From: DASYDU01 sp050248495
Lineage (GTDB): Bacteria; Planctomycetota; Planctomycetia; Pirellulales; Lacipirellulaceae
DNA: 64,000 nucleotides
Assembly (NCBI GenBank): GCA_050248495.1
Contig: JBFWSG010000002.1
Span: forward strand, 172,660-236,659
Direction of reading: 5' to 3'
Position numbers and translations under genes: made by a program. Shown one piece after another: positions 34,637 through 43,640 of this stretch. How positions within the stretch are numbered: the stretch's first letter is position 1; every line of letters begins with the position of its first letter. The notes beneath the pieces were generated by a model. That model was not told where the DNA came from. It ran no database searches and was given only the letters and a program-made list of their open reading frames with translations.

Positions 34637-36265
34637 TCAATGTGCGCCGCAGCTCTGCAATAGAGTTACGAGCTCTTGCTTACCGCGACGGGTGGCCCAG
34701 GCGAGCGGCGTGGCCCAGGGCGGGTCATCTGGCAAGTTTGTTTTCGCGCCGCGCTCCAGCAGCAGCTCGGCCATTTCGCGCTGTCCGAACTTGGCCGCCC
34801 AGCCGAGCGGCGTCGAACAGATGTCTTCGTCGCGCGCTTCGAGATTTGCGCCGTGGTCCAAAAACTTTCGCGCGCTTTCGATGTTGCCTTTCCGGGCGAA
34901 TTGATGCAGCGGCGTGATCAACAGCCAGTCGGGCTGACTGGGATCCATGCCGTGCTGGAACAACAGCTCGTTGAGTGCGGGCGACTTCGCGCCGACAGCC
35001 CAGGCAGGAAACGTGAGTCGTCGGGGCAAGTCGCGCTGGTAGCGCAGCATCAGCCGCATGAAGGACTCGTGTCCCTGGCTCGCGGCGTTGGCGAGTGCCT
35101 CGGGGTCGTCGGCCAACGCGGGGTTGGCGGCAAAGACGGCGGCCGCGGTCCGCACGTCGCCATCATAAGCCAGGAGATGCACGGCCCGGGCTGCGCCGTA
35201 GGAGCACAGCAGCTCGATCATCGCCTGTTCTTGGTTGGAAATCGCGCGCGAAAGTGCGTCGGCCGAGCTCTCGACCTCGGGATTCGGGTAGGCCCCATGC
35301 TCCAAGAGCAGCCGGGCGATCTCGTGATACCCGCCGGCAGCCGCGGCATAGAGGGCGTGGCCGTGCGGCGCGATCCCCTCTTCAGCTAGGTTGGGATCGG
35401 CGCCGTGATCGACGAGCAACCGGACAATTTTGAGATGGCCCTTGGCGGCCGCGTTCTTGAGCGGCGCTCCGGAGCATTGGTAGTAAGTGATGCAATCGGA
35501 GAGCCGGTTGGCAAGAGACGCGTCTTCCGCGAGCAACTCCCGTGCTCGCGCAATGTCGCCGATGTGGCAGGCGGTGCACATGTCGAGATAAGCGCCCCGC
35601 GCACGCAAGCGGGAGATCACGTCTGCCGGCGTGACAGGCCAATCGGACGGCACATCGCGCCAGCCGCGAAAATGATAATCTCCGTTGTTCAGCTGAATCG
35701 GACGGGCGCCGTCGAAGCGGACCGCCTCGATGTCGGCGCCGCGGGCGAGCAGCTCGTCGATCATGTCGAGTTGCCGCGTCATCGTGGCCCAGTGGATGGG
35801 CTGATTGGATCGCTCGTCGCCGACATGGAGCAGCTCAGGCGAGGCATCGAGCAGGCTGCGAACTTCAGCGACGTCGTGTGCGCGGATCGCCGCGGCAACC
35901 GCTTCACCGCGGGGAGAAGCGTTGAGCCTTGTCGTGTAGTGTGCGGTCAGGAGCTGCTCGATGTCGACGTAGCCACGATCACGGCAGATATCGAGCAGGC
36001 TGTCGTTGACCGCCAGACTCAAGGCGTCGGCGCCGCGACCCAGCAGCAGGCGGGCCACGCCGAGCTGGTTCTCGCGCACTGCGAAGTAAAGCGGAGTTCG
36101 ATACGCATACTGGCAGCGAACGAGCGACGGATCGAGCTGCAGCAACCGTTCAACAGCTGGTACGTCTCCCGACACACAAGCGCAGAACAATTCCCAAACG
36201 TCCCGGCCGCGACCAGTCGACCAGACGAGGGGCTCGTGGGTCTTGAGCGTCTCGGGTTGGTTCAT
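34637..36265 (-). CDS. Ankyrin-repeat protein
   Basis: A 542-residue protein made of about a dozen ankyrin units. Clear examples: TPLYFAVRENQLGVARLLLG near 57, NQPIHWATMTRQLDMIDELL near 153, KNAAAKGHLKIVRLLVDHGA near 272, LYAAAAGGYHEIARLLLEHG near 305, and CSTPLGWAAKFGQREMAELL near 490. There is no signal peptide, membrane helix or catalytic domain, so it is presumably a cytoplasmic binding scaffold. The partner is unknown. Long ankyrin proteins in environmental bacteria are often lineage-specific. It lies 129 bases after the XRE/DUF2975 pair on the same strand. Confidence 0.9.
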   Translation of the reverse strand: MNQPETLKTHEPLVWSTGRGRDVWELFCACVSGDVPAVERLLQLDPSLVRCQYAYRTPLYFAVRENQLGVARLLLGRGADALSLAVNDSLLDICRDRGYVDIEQLLTAHYTTRLNASPRGEAVAAAIRAHDVAEVRSLLDASPELLHVGDERSNQPIHWATMTRQLDMIDELLARGADIEAVRFDGARPIQLNNGDYHFRGWRDVPSDWPVTPADVISRLRARGAYLDMCTACHIGDIARARELLAEDASLANRLSDCITYYQCSGAPLKNAAAKGHLKIVRLLVDHGADPNLAEEGIAPHGHALYAAAAGGYHEIARLLLEHGAYPNPEVESSADALSRAISNQEQAMIELLCSYGAARAVHLLAYDGDVRTAAAVFAANPALADDPEALANAASQGHESFMRLMLRYQRDLPRRLTFPAWAVGAKSPALNELLFQHGMDPSQPDWLLITPLHQFARKGNIESARKFLDHGANLEARDEDICSTPLGWAAKFGQREMAELLLERGAKTNLPDDPPWATPLAWATRRGKQELVTLLQSCGAH

Positions 36266-36394
36266 GATGAAGCGAATGCCGGGGGAAGTTTGGCCCCAAT
36301 TGACCCATCATTCTACCGCCGGTCGGTAGTGGCTGCGCCGGTTGCTGGAGGAGCCTGGCCGAGAAGTTGTCGCCCGCGGCCGGCCGTCGCGGCT

Positions 36395-36598
36395 TTATGG
36401 TTTGAATTCCAGAATATCGCCGGGCTGGCATTCGAGAGCTTTGCAGATCGCTTCCAACGTCGAGAGCCGAATCGCTTTGGCTTTGCCGTTTTTCAAGATG
36501 GAAACGTTGGCCATCGTGATGCCGACTCGGTCGGCCAGCTCGGTGACGCTCATTTTCCGCTTCGCCAGCATGACGTCGATGTTGATGATGATGGCCAT
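36395..36598 (-). CDS. Small XRE/Cro-type regulator
   Basis: A 67-residue single-domain helix-turn-helix protein: KMSVTELADRVGITMANVSI with recognition helix ANVSILKNGKA near 33, then LSTLEAICKALECQPGDILE. It belongs to the short Cro-like group (YozG type) that is usually paired with DUF2975 membrane proteins. Here it follows the DUF2975 gene by 10 bases on the same strand. In such pairs the membrane protein is thought to influence the regulator, but direct evidence in this organism is lacking. Confidence 0.9.
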   Translation of the reverse strand: MAIIINIDVMLAKRKMSVTELADRVGITMANVSILKNGKAKAIRLSTLEAICKALECQPGDILEFKP

Positions 36599-36608
36599 GC
36601 TCGTCTCG

Positions 36609-37094
36609 TTATACCGTTAAGTCGTTCTCGGATTTCAGATCCACGGCATTCTGCAAAATCCGTTCGAACATGGCGGCCGCAGTGGCGACGACGATCGACG
36701 GAAAAATTACGAGGAAGCCCAAGAAAAATGGGACTCCAGGATTGTCATTGTCTCCTCCGCCCATCACCAAGATGAACAGCACGTCGAGCACGACAAAACC
36801 GATGACGGCTAGTGCGCAATATCTTATCATCCGCAGGGCTCTTACGACTTCCGGTGAGAAGACTTCACTTCGTCCGACAGATCTCAGTATCTTGATTGCC
36901 TGATAGAGCGCCATGAAGAACGGAATGGAGCCCACATACACGAGGGCCAGCAAGGGATCGTGGAAGTAGATCTCAAAGTTTGTGGCGTGCGCGTTGCGAC
37001 CCTCGACGCGCGGCATCAGCAGGAGGAAGGCCAGAGCGGCCAGGCCGATCAGCACAATCACGATCTGTAGAAAGATGGTCGAGCTTCTTTTCAT
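36609..37094 (-). CDS. DUF2975 family membrane protein
   Basis: A 161-residue protein with four membrane helices: FLQIVIVLIGLAALAFLLLM, the segment around LLALVYVGSIPFFMALYQAI, CALAVIGFVVLDVLFILVMG, and FFLGFLVIFPSIVVATAAAM. A soluble loop IKILRSVGRSEVFSPEVVRA lies between helices 2 and 3, typical for the family. ATG 37094 follows GGAG, so the longer frame up to 37163 is not used. Co-transcribed with the XRE regulator 10 bases downstream. Confidence 0.85.
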   Translation of the reverse strand: MKRSSTIFLQIVIVLIGLAALAFLLLMPRVEGRNAHATNFEIYFHDPLLALVYVGSIPFFMALYQAIKILRSVGRSEVFSPEVVRALRMIRYCALAVIGFVVLDVLFILVMGGGDNDNPGVPFFLGFLVIFPSIVVATAAAMFERILQNAVDLKSENDLTV

Positions 37095-37279
37095 GACTGC
37101 TACTCCAACGCCAACGGGCGAAAGAATTCGGAAGCCTGCGCCGATCGAGCCGCGATGGACCAAGTTTCCTTGATGTTGATGAGTATTAAGGGGCTGGCCA
37201 TCGCGCCTGAGAAGGGTGCGTATTCAGACTACAATGTGCGATCAATCGAAATCGGAATGGGTAGTGCTGTTGCGGGCAG

Positions 37280-37510
37280 CTATTTGTTCCCTCTGTTCCC
37301 TCGCCGCCGGCCTCCCAAACCCCGGAGGTTGCTTCTTGAGCGCATCAGGCCCTGGGCGTAGGCGTTGGGACGGAAGGCAAGTTGTTTGATTACCTGTTCG
37401 ACGCGCGAGCGCGTGGTTTCGTTGACCATTTGAGGTCGATTGACCACGCGGGAGACGGTGCTAATCGAAACTTGAGCTTCGCGGGCGACATCTTCAATCG
37501 TGGCTTTCAT
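37280..37510 (-). pseudogene. Truncated LacI-family regulator (DNA-binding domain only)
   Basis: A 76-residue product begins as a normal LacI-type repressor: MKATIEDVAREAQVSISTVS, RVVNRPQMVNETTRSRVEQV, and the hinge start AFRPNAYAQGLMRSRSN. Where the hinge leads into the sugar-binding domain (usually T-I-G-hydrophobic) it turns into an Arg/Gly-rich tail and stops. No remnant of the sugar-binding domain is visible in any frame downstream, so this is a deletion rather than one frameshift. The promoter is intact and strong. Either a decaying gene or a free DNA-binding peptide that still occupies operators. Confidence 0.7.
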
Positions 37511-37602
37511 GGGAAACCCGGCGGGAAGAAGTGCAGCGTACCGGAGGCTGCGAATGGTTGTTGTGCGATATGCCCAGTAGCTCGAACTGAGCCGATGCCT
37601 CC

Positions 37603-37630
37603 ATTTTAACCTGAATTTATCGTTTGTCAA
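37603..37630 (-). promoter_or_regulatory. Near-consensus sigma-70 promoter for the truncated LacI gene
   Basis: On the minus strand the sequence reads TTGACA (37630-37625), a 16-base spacer, and TAAAAT (37608-37603). Transcription would start near 37596, giving a leader of about 85 bases before the ATG at 37510. This is one of the clearest -35/-10 pairs in the window. Confidence 0.6.
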
Positions 37631-37788
37631 TATATGTTTGTTGTTATTCGACAAAGATACAGGCGTTCCGGGGGGTGCGCGGAGGACAGGGCCGGCGCGC
37701 GACGAGCAGTCGCGGCTTGATGGATTAGCCCTCATCGCCGAAAGACTCTCTGGACGGCCGGCGGGGTTGGTAAGAGAGGTGCGGTCAG

Positions 37789-38463
37789 CTATTTGGCTGC
37801 CAATCGCGCGATCATCTTTTCGGCGACGCCTTTGGCGGAGGCAGGATTCTGGCCGGTGACGAGATTTCCATCGGCGAGGCTGTTGGGTTGCCAGGGGGCA
37901 ACTTGGTGGAAGATCGCGCCCTGGCCGGTGAGTGCCGTTTCCAACTCGAAGGGGACATCGGCTTTGGCGTAGTTTTCTTCTTCGTCGTTGGTGAACGAGG
38001 TGATGTCTTTTCCGTCGACGATATACTTGCCGTCACTCAGCTTCACATTCAGCAGCGATACCGGGCCGTGACAAACGGCACCGACGACGGCGTTTCGTTC
38101 AAAGGTCTCTTGGATCACTTTCTTGAGCAAGGGATGGTCCGGCATATCGGCCATCGGGGCCAGACCCCCGGGAACAAAGATCGCGTCGTACTGGCGGACA
38201 TCGACGTCCGCGAGTTTTTTTGCTTTTTGCATCGCGGCCCAGCCTTTACCCACCAGGAAGGATAGATTGTCGGGGTCGTCGGCCAGATTGAGGGCATCCA
38301 GAAACGGGCCTTCGCCGGTGAGGCTGGCAAAATCGATCTGGTATCCGGCGCGATCAAATTCCGCATACGGATGAGCCACCTCGGGCAAGAAAATACCAGT
38401 CCGCCGGTTGCGCGGGCCGATGAACCCGGTGTTCGAGACGATGATTAATATCTTCTTTGTCAT
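37789..38463 (-). CDS. DJ-1/PfpI superfamily protein (Hsp31/glyoxalase III-like)
   Basis: A 224-residue protein with the DJ-1 fold. Seen: KILIIVSNTGFIGPRNRRTG at the start, LPEVAHPYAEFDRAGYQIDF near 27, AIFVPGGLAPMADMPDHPLL near 97, nucleophile elbow AVVGAVCHGPVSLLNVKL near 126 with the candidate catalytic Cys, and ETALTGQGAIFHQVAPW near 178. The overall order fits the class that includes Hsp31-type holdases and glutathione-independent glyoxalases. ATG 38463 (MTKKILII) is used; the longer frame upstream lacks similarity. Single gene. Confidence 0.88.
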   Translation of the reverse strand: MTKKILIIVSNTGFIGPRNRRTGIFLPEVAHPYAEFDRAGYQIDFASLTGEGPFLDALNLADDPDNLSFLVGKGWAAMQKAKKLADVDVRQYDAIFVPGGLAPMADMPDHPLLKKVIQETFERNAVVGAVCHGPVSLLNVKLSDGKYIVDGKDITSFTNDEEENYAKADVPFELETALTGQGAIFHQVAPWQPNSLADGNLVTGQNPASAKGVAEKMIARLAAK

Positions 38464-38705
38464 GATCGTTTTTCGATCAATTGCTCTTTGTAGTTGGCTC
38501 GCCGAACGCATTGCAGCCGATTCTATCGCATACAAAACGGATTGGCCAATTGTCCAAATCGATTTTGCGCCGCCGAATCTGTGATCAGCGTGTTGAGCGC
38601 CGATGAGGTCGCTCAGGTCGTGGAAGCATTGGCTCCGTACGATCGACCATACCGCTGGGCAGCGATACTCAGCCGGTAAGAATACAGCGCGAGATTCTTG
38701 CACGA

Positions 38706-39017
38706 TCACGCGAGCGGCGCAATGTCGTAAACGACGACGCGCTCCCAGAGCGACTTGCAGGCGGCGACAAACCGTGCGTGATCAGGGCACTTGCTTTGAT
38801 AGAAGTCGTGGTCCTCGAGCGACTTGAAGTGGAGTGAAGCTGCGTAGTCGAAGGAGTGATCGGTCACCGGGCGGCGTTCGGTCGGGGCGGGAGTTCCGAC
38901 GTGGCCGCGTTCGAGGTACGGAATCTCGGCGAGTAGACGAACTTCGCGATCGAAGAGGTCTCGTTCTGCCGGGGTGAGATCCTTGCGAAGCCAAAAGTAG
39001 GGGCTGTGGATGAGCAT
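38706..39017 (-). CDS. Dabb-fold (stress-responsive A/B barrel) protein
   Basis: A 103-residue single-domain protein with the dimeric A/B barrel pattern: FWLRKDLTPAERDLFDREVR near 8, IPYLERGHVGTPAPTERRPV near 32, the central FDYAASLHFKSLEDHDFYQS near 55, CPDHARFVAACKSLWERVVV near 76. Dabb proteins are small, often stress-induced, and of varied or unknown activity. Single gene, divergent from the DUF2332 gene. Confidence 0.8.
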   Translation of the reverse strand: MLIHSPYFWLRKDLTPAERDLFDREVRLLAEIPYLERGHVGTPAPTERRPVTDHSFDYAASLHFKSLEDHDFYQSKCPDHARFVAACKSLWERVVVYDIAPLA

Positions 39018-39196
39018 CGTGTTGGTTGGCCTGGATTGGTGCGACCGCCGGTCGCGGCTGATTGGGAAAAAAAGCGCACGGGATTCTGTCGCGCGCGGAA
39101 CCCACGAATTGTCGCCGTTTTACGATCGGCTGTGTATATTGCTGATGCGAAAAATCTGTGTCGGCAGACCTGCGGCCTTCAAAGCAGCTGGCGAAA

Positions 39197-40189
39197 ATGT
39201 GCGACCTCGAGCGAGTCAGGGCCCGTTACCGGCAATTCGCCGAGGATGAGTGCCGGGGGTACTCGGAGCACTATTATCATCTGTCGCTCGAGATCGCCGC
39301 GGACGATCGGCTCGTGCGCTTCATCGCTCGGATGCCGGTGATCCAGCCGAACCTGTTCCTGGCGGCGCTCCAGTATCTCGTGGGCGTGGACGAAATGCCG
39401 CGAACCGCTGCGCAGGCCCGGTCGCTGGTGGAGTCGCGGCGCGAAGAGGTCGAAGGACTGATGCGATCGCGTCGCACGCAGACGAATGAACCGGGCCGCT
39501 GCGCCACGATCCTGCCGGCGCTGCCGAAGGGACCGTTGGCACTGGTCGAAGTGGGAGCGAGCGCGGGTCTGTGTCTGCTCGTCGATGAATATGCCTACGA
39601 ATACGGCGACCGTCGCGTGGGGCCGCGGTCGTCGCCAGTTCGAATCCGGTGCGTGGCGACGGGTTCACCGCCACTGCCCGCTGCTGTTCCGCAGGTTGCC
39701 TGGCGGGGCGGATTGGACATCAATCCACTCGATGTTCACGATGACCAGGATTCCCGCTGGCTGTTGTCGTTGGTTTGGCCGGGGCACGCGGAAAGGCGCG
39801 AGCGATTGTCGGCAGCGATCGGTCTTGCGCGATTGCGCGGGGTACGGGTGAGTCGTGGCGATTTAGCGTCCGACTTGCTCGCGTTCCTTGCCGGCGTGCC
39901 AGCGGAAGCAACCCTCGTAGTTTTTCATACGGCAGTGCTCGTGTACGTGAACGAAGAGAATCGCAGGCGTTTTGCCAATAGCTTGGCAGAGGTGTCGAAA
40001 CAGCGCGACGTCGTTTGGATCTCGAACGAATCGGCAGGAGTCGTTCCGGAGATCACCGCGCTCGCTCCGCCTGTGCGGCCGGCGGACAAGTTACTCGGCC
40101 GGACGCATTTCCGAGACGGGGAGCGGAGCGACGAGTTTCTGGCCGTTGCGCACACCCATGGCGCGGAGCTGCATTGGTACGCGCGCTAG
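39197..40189 (+). CDS. DUF2332 protein
   Basis: A 330-residue protein of the DUF2332 family, whose function is not known. Seen: RYRQFAEDECRGYSEHYYHL near 8, the segment FLAALQYLVGVD near 55, an S-adenosylmethionine-like glycine loop LALVEVGASAGLCLLVDEYA near 114, GLDINPLDVHDDQDSRWLLS near 171, LVVFHTAVLVYVNEENRRRF near 236, and ISNESAGVVPEI near 275. The VEVGASAGL loop suggests a methyltransferase-like fold. ATG 39197 is chosen. Its 3' end overlaps the C-terminal extension of the convergent exported protein gene by 137 bases. Confidence 0.85.
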   Translation: MCDLERVRARYRQFAEDECRGYSEHYYHLSLEIAADDRLVRFIARMPVIQPNLFLAALQYLVGVDEMPRTAAQARSLVESRREEVEGLMRSRRTQTNEPGRCATILPALPKGPLALVEVGASAGLCLLVDEYAYEYGDRRVGPRSSPVRIRCVATGSPPLPAAVPQVAWRGGLDINPLDVHDDQDSRWLLSLVWPGHAERRERLSAAIGLARLRGVRVSRGDLASDLLAFLAGVPAEATLVVFHTAVLVYVNEENRRRFANSLAEVSKQRDVVWISNESAGVVPEITALAPPVRPADKLLGRTHFRDGERSDEFLAVAHTHGAELHWYAR

Positions 40190-41873
40190 CAGCGTCGACT
40201 CGTCGGGGTGCGATGTGGCGAAATAGCACAGACCCCGCAAGTCCGAACAGAGCGAATGCGAGCGCGGGCGGCTCGGGGACCGCGAACGTGTTGCCTGACA
40301 CGTACCTTTCGGCCGCGAGGCTGCTGTTCCAGGCGTCGCGCCAGATGACGAAATCGGCGGCGTCGACGCGGCCGTTCTGATTGCCGTCGGCCGCGGGGTT
40401 CGCGGTTCCGAACGTCGAGCGCCACAGGTTGTAGTCCGCGGCGTCTACATTGCCATTCGAGTCGTAATCGCCGGCGAGTGAGATGCAATTCGGGCAGGCG
40501 GCAGGATCGATCAGAATGGTCTGGGAGAAGGCGGGCAATTGAAGCGTGGGCGTGGCGACGGCGGTCGACGTCCAAACGCCGGCGAGGGGGTCGGCCTCCA
40601 GCGGATGAAAGGATGCGTCGTCGCCCGCCACGGCCTGGCGCAGCGATTGAAATGCGACAGCGTCGAGGGTTTGTGGCGCCGCATTCGCGTTGACGATCCA
40701 TTTGCCCCAGGCGAAATCCCAAACGTGAGCGACGTCAATCGCGGGTGCGGGGCCGATGCCGTAGCTGCCGCCGGTTTCGGTCACCGGCAGATTGGGCGTG
40801 GAACCGGCGGGCGTGGGATTCGCCAGGTTGAGCCACTGGTTGCGGGCGAAGGTGTACGTCGCCGGCAGCGTCTCCGGGCCGACGTTGACGGCGGTGCTGA
40901 ACTCAGAGGCGGTGTCGTTGAAGACGATGCGATTGTCCTGGAAGATCCCGTTTTGCGTGTCGACGATCAGCAGGCCGCCGTTCTCGTTGAGGATGCGGGC
41001 AACCCATTGGCCGGGGCGGCTCACGACGTTGTGATGAAACACACCGCCATCGATGTTGACCCAGGAAAACGCGGAGGAGCCGCCGAGGATCACGTTCCCT
41101 TCGGCCACGATGCCATTCGCTTCGTAACCGGAATCGCCGTCGACAAAGCGGAAGAACTGCGTGCCCGTGGAGCCGCCCGCCTGAACGGCCCGGCCAGCGC
41201 CGCGCGGCAGATCGATGCGATTGGCGCGGAAGGTGATGTCCTTGGAGCCGCCTTTGGGCTGCAGCGTGGTGCCGCCGTTGTCCGAGTTGGTGTGCCTGAA
41301 GTGCGAATTCTGAATGAGGCCGCGGTGGCAGCCGACCATGTCGACCGCGCTGCCACCGGTGCCCCAATTGAGCACCTCCACGTTCTCGATCAGGAAATCG
41401 TTGACGCCGGAAAGCTTGATGCCGTCGTGGTTGCCTGCGGTGACGATGTCGCGCACAGTGAGGTTCCGCAGCGTGATGTTGGCTGCGGGAGTCGCGAACG
41501 TGCCGCCGTCGTCGAGGTTGAGGCCGTTGTCGACTTGGTTGCGAAACACGAGATCGGCGATCGTCACGTGTGAGGCGTCGCTCAGCTGGATGCCGTTGCT
41601 GCCGCCGTCGATGATCGCCGGATTGGCGGGATCGGCGCTGCGAATGGTCACTTGCTGCAAGTTGGCGCGATAGTGACCGCCGCCATAGACGCCCGGCTGC
41701 AGGATGATCGAGTCGCCGGCCGCGGCGGCAGCGAGCGCGGCGGAGAATTGGGAGGTCGTCGACACCACGCGTTCAACGCCGAGGGCCTCATTCGCTGACA
41801 GGCAAGCGAAGCTACCCACGATGGTGATGGTGGTGAGCGCGTGACGGAACATGCGCGCGGCGTGGCGAATCAT
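40053..41873 (-). CDS. Exported right-handed beta-helix protein with dockerin-like loops and PEP-CTERM anchor
   Basis: A 606-residue protein. A signal peptide (FRHALTTITIVGSFACLSAN, then EALG) precedes a parallel beta-helix (about 30-330) with repeating coils such as VTIADLVFRNQVDNGLNLDD, NITLRNLTVRDIVTAGNHDG and IENVEVLNWGTGGSAVDMVG, typical of polysaccharide lyases and other carbohydrate-active proteins. Two dockerin-like calcium loops follow (GDYDSNGNVDAADYNLWRST, GNQNGRVDAADFVIWRD), then the PEP-CTERM anchor VPEPPALAFALFGLAG with RHIAPRR. Unusually the frame goes on for about 55 more residues, overlapping the DUF2332 gene. ATG 41873 is used; 41852 is possible. Confidence 0.8.
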   Translation of the reverse strand: MIRHAARMFRHALTTITIVGSFACLSANEALGVERVVSTTSQFSAALAAAAAGDSIILQPGVYGGGHYRANLQQVTIRSADPANPAIIDGGSNGIQLSDASHVTIADLVFRNQVDNGLNLDDGGTFATPAANITLRNLTVRDIVTAGNHDGIKLSGVNDFLIENVEVLNWGTGGSAVDMVGCHRGLIQNSHFRHTNSDNGGTTLQPKGGSKDITFRANRIDLPRGAGRAVQAGGSTGTQFFRFVDGDSGYEANGIVAEGNVILGGSSAFSWVNIDGGVFHHNVVSRPGQWVARILNENGGLLIVDTQNGIFQDNRIVFNDTASEFSTAVNVGPETLPATYTFARNQWLNLANPTPAGSTPNLPVTETGGSYGIGPAPAIDVAHVWDFAWGKWIVNANAAPQTLDAVAFQSLRQAVAGDDASFHPLEADPLAGVWTSTAVATPTLQLPAFSQTILIDPAACPNCISLAGDYDSNGNVDAADYNLWRSTFGTANPAADGNQNGRVDAADFVIWRDAWNSSLAAERYVSGNTFAVPEPPALAFALFGLAGSVLFRHIAPRRVDAASARTNAAPRHGCAQRPETRRSAPRLGNASGRVTCPPAAQAERAR

Positions 41874-41987
41874 GTGCCTATTGTAGTGCGGCGGTAATGC
41901 GAGATTACTGCGGCATCCTGACGCCCCATGGGACTGTGATATACTGGAGGCCGATTTCGAAGCGCAACCCCTGGCGAGGACTCGATC

Positions 41988-42938
41988 ATGAGTAAGGCTG
42001 CGACCACGACGATCGACCGGCGACACTTTCTGGGGGCTTCGGCCGGTGCGGCAGCGGCACTGGCGGCCTTGGGCAAGGGACAGGCCGCCGATCTGGGACC
42101 GATGGCCGTGAGCGGAGATGTTCCGCCGCCGCCCGTGGTAAAGCTCGGCAAGACGGGCATCGAGCTCACCCGCTTGGCGCAGGGGACCGGCGTCCACGGC
42201 GGCAATCGGCAGTCGGATCAGACGCGCGAGGGGTTCGAAGAACTGACCGCGCTGTTCGAGCACGCATACGACCGCGGGATCAAGTTCTTTGATTTGGCAG
42301 ATCTATATGGCTCGCACATTTATTTTCGCGAGGCGCTGCGGAAGATACCGCGGGACGAGGTCAAAATTCTCACGAAGATCTGGTGGCGTTACGACGGGCC
42401 GGAAGATGGCGAGGCGACGCGCTCGCCGGCGCGGGCCGATGCCTGCCGGGCGACGATCGAGCGATTCTGCCACGAGATCAACACCGATCACATCGACATT
42501 GTGCTGTTGCACTGCTGCATGTCGGCGACGTGGGATCACGACCTGGAGGTGTACCGCGATGCGTTGAGCGCAGCGAAGGAGAAGAAGCAGGTCGGGGCGG
42601 TGGGCGTTTCATGCCACACGATTGAAGCGCTCAAGACGGCGGCCGCGTGCCCATGGGTCGACGTGATGCTGTCGCGAATCAATCCCAAGGGTGCGTCGAT
42701 GGATGCATCGACCGACGAAGTGGTTGCGGTCTTGAAAGAGGCCCGCGCGAACGGCAAGGCGATCATCGGCATGAAGATCTTCGGCGAAGGAAAGCTATCG
42801 GGCGAGCGCGAGAACTGCATGAAATTCGCCCAGGAGAACGGGCTTCTCGACGCAATGACCATCGGCTTCCACACGCCCGCGCAAATCGACGACGCCCTGC
42901 GGCTGATGCACCGGTATCCGGCAAAGCCGTTGGTGTAG
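41988..42938 (+). CDS. Tat-exported aldo/keto reductase
   Basis: A 316-residue protein. A twin-arginine signal (DRRHFLGASAGAAAALAALG, residues 10-29) precedes a TIM-barrel aldo/keto reductase: KLGKTGIELTRLAQGTGVHG near 53, FFDLADLYGSHIYFREALRK near 100 with the catalytic Asp/Tyr, VKILTKIWWRY near 125, IDIVLLHCCM near 170, and QVGAVGVSCHTIEALK near 200. Export of folded enzyme with bound NADP or another cofactor is what the Tat route permits. Such Tat-signal AKRs are frequent in planctomycetes; substrates are unknown. Divergent from the beta-helix gene, 114 bases apart. Confidence 0.88.
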   Translation: MSKAATTTIDRRHFLGASAGAAAALAALGKGQAADLGPMAVSGDVPPPPVVKLGKTGIELTRLAQGTGVHGGNRQSDQTREGFEELTALFEHAYDRGIKFFDLADLYGSHIYFREALRKIPRDEVKILTKIWWRYDGPEDGEATRSPARADACRATIERFCHEINTDHIDIVLLHCCMSATWDHDLEVYRDALSAAKEKKQVGAVGVSCHTIEALKTAAACPWVDVMLSRINPKGASMDASTDEVVAVLKEARANGKAIIGMKIFGEGKLSGERENCMKFAQENGLLDAMTIGFHTPAQIDDALRLMHRYPAKPLV

Positions 42939-42995
42939 CGCGCAAGGCAGCAGCGATTTGCCGCCTAGACGTGGATAGCGCCAAAGAGGCTCAAG

Positions 42996-43598
42996 TCACT
43001 CCGACGCTCGCCCGCGGCTCCCGGTGGAAGTCTGTCGCGTCCGCTGGCGAAGGCGAATCGCGCCCGCTGTCAAATAAATTGTGAGCGCTGCCGGTTCCGG
43101 CACTGGAGTCGAGCGCTCGTAAGAAAATGCGCCGCCGGAGCCGCCGCCCTGAAAGCTAGTGAAGCGCAGGTCGAGGTAGATGTCGTCGGTGACCAGATGT
43201 ACGACGGCACCGTGGTTGAGGATGTTGGCGGAGACATTGTTCAAGTAAGCCGCGGACCAGGTCGTGAAATCGAGTGCGGCCCAATTGGCGGCGGAGATCG
43301 TGTCTCCCGGATTATTCAGCGCGGTGGCCCACTGTGTGTCGGCGGGGCTGCTGAGTGTGAAATTCGATTCCTTGAGGATATTGAACATTCCCTGGGTGTT
43401 GCCGCGAGTAAGTGAAACGTTGGCCGTGAGTTGGTCCTGGTTGGCGGGAAGCGTCGGGTTCGCGCCGCTGGATTTCGAGAAGGAAAACGCGGAGCCGGTC
43501 CAGACGATCGGCGCGGCCGCAGCCTCGAGAACGATCGTCGGTATGGCGATTGCGCAGGGAATCAGCGAAAAAACTAGTCTTTGGACCGGGCGATTCAT
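42996..43598 (-). CDS. Exported PEP-CTERM protein, paralogue of 44553-45368
   Basis: A 200-residue protein with a signal peptide (LVFSLIPCAIAIPTIVLEAA). Its core shares a pattern with the protein at 44553: IVWTGSAFSFSKSSG, TRGNTQGMFNI, ISAANWAALDFTTWSAAYLN, HGAVVHLVTDDIYLDLRFTS, GGAFSYERSTP. A VPEP box follows, but the anchor helix is short (ALTIYLTAGAIRL) and the tail is irregular, so the anchor may be decayed by a late frameshift. It lacks the dockerin loops of its paralogue. Function unknown. Confidence 0.7.
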   Translation of the reverse strand: MNRPVQRLVFSLIPCAIAIPTIVLEAAAAPIVWTGSAFSFSKSSGANPTLPANQDQLTANVSLTRGNTQGMFNILKESNFTLSSPADTQWATALNNPGDTISAANWAALDFTTWSAAYLNNVSANILNHGAVVHLVTDDIYLDLRFTSFQGGGSGGAFSYERSTPVPEPAALTIYLTAGAIRLRQRTRQTSTGSRGRASE

Positions 43599-43640
43599 GA
43601 GCGGCAGACTTTCAGAGGTGCGAATCGAGGGAGTGAACTG

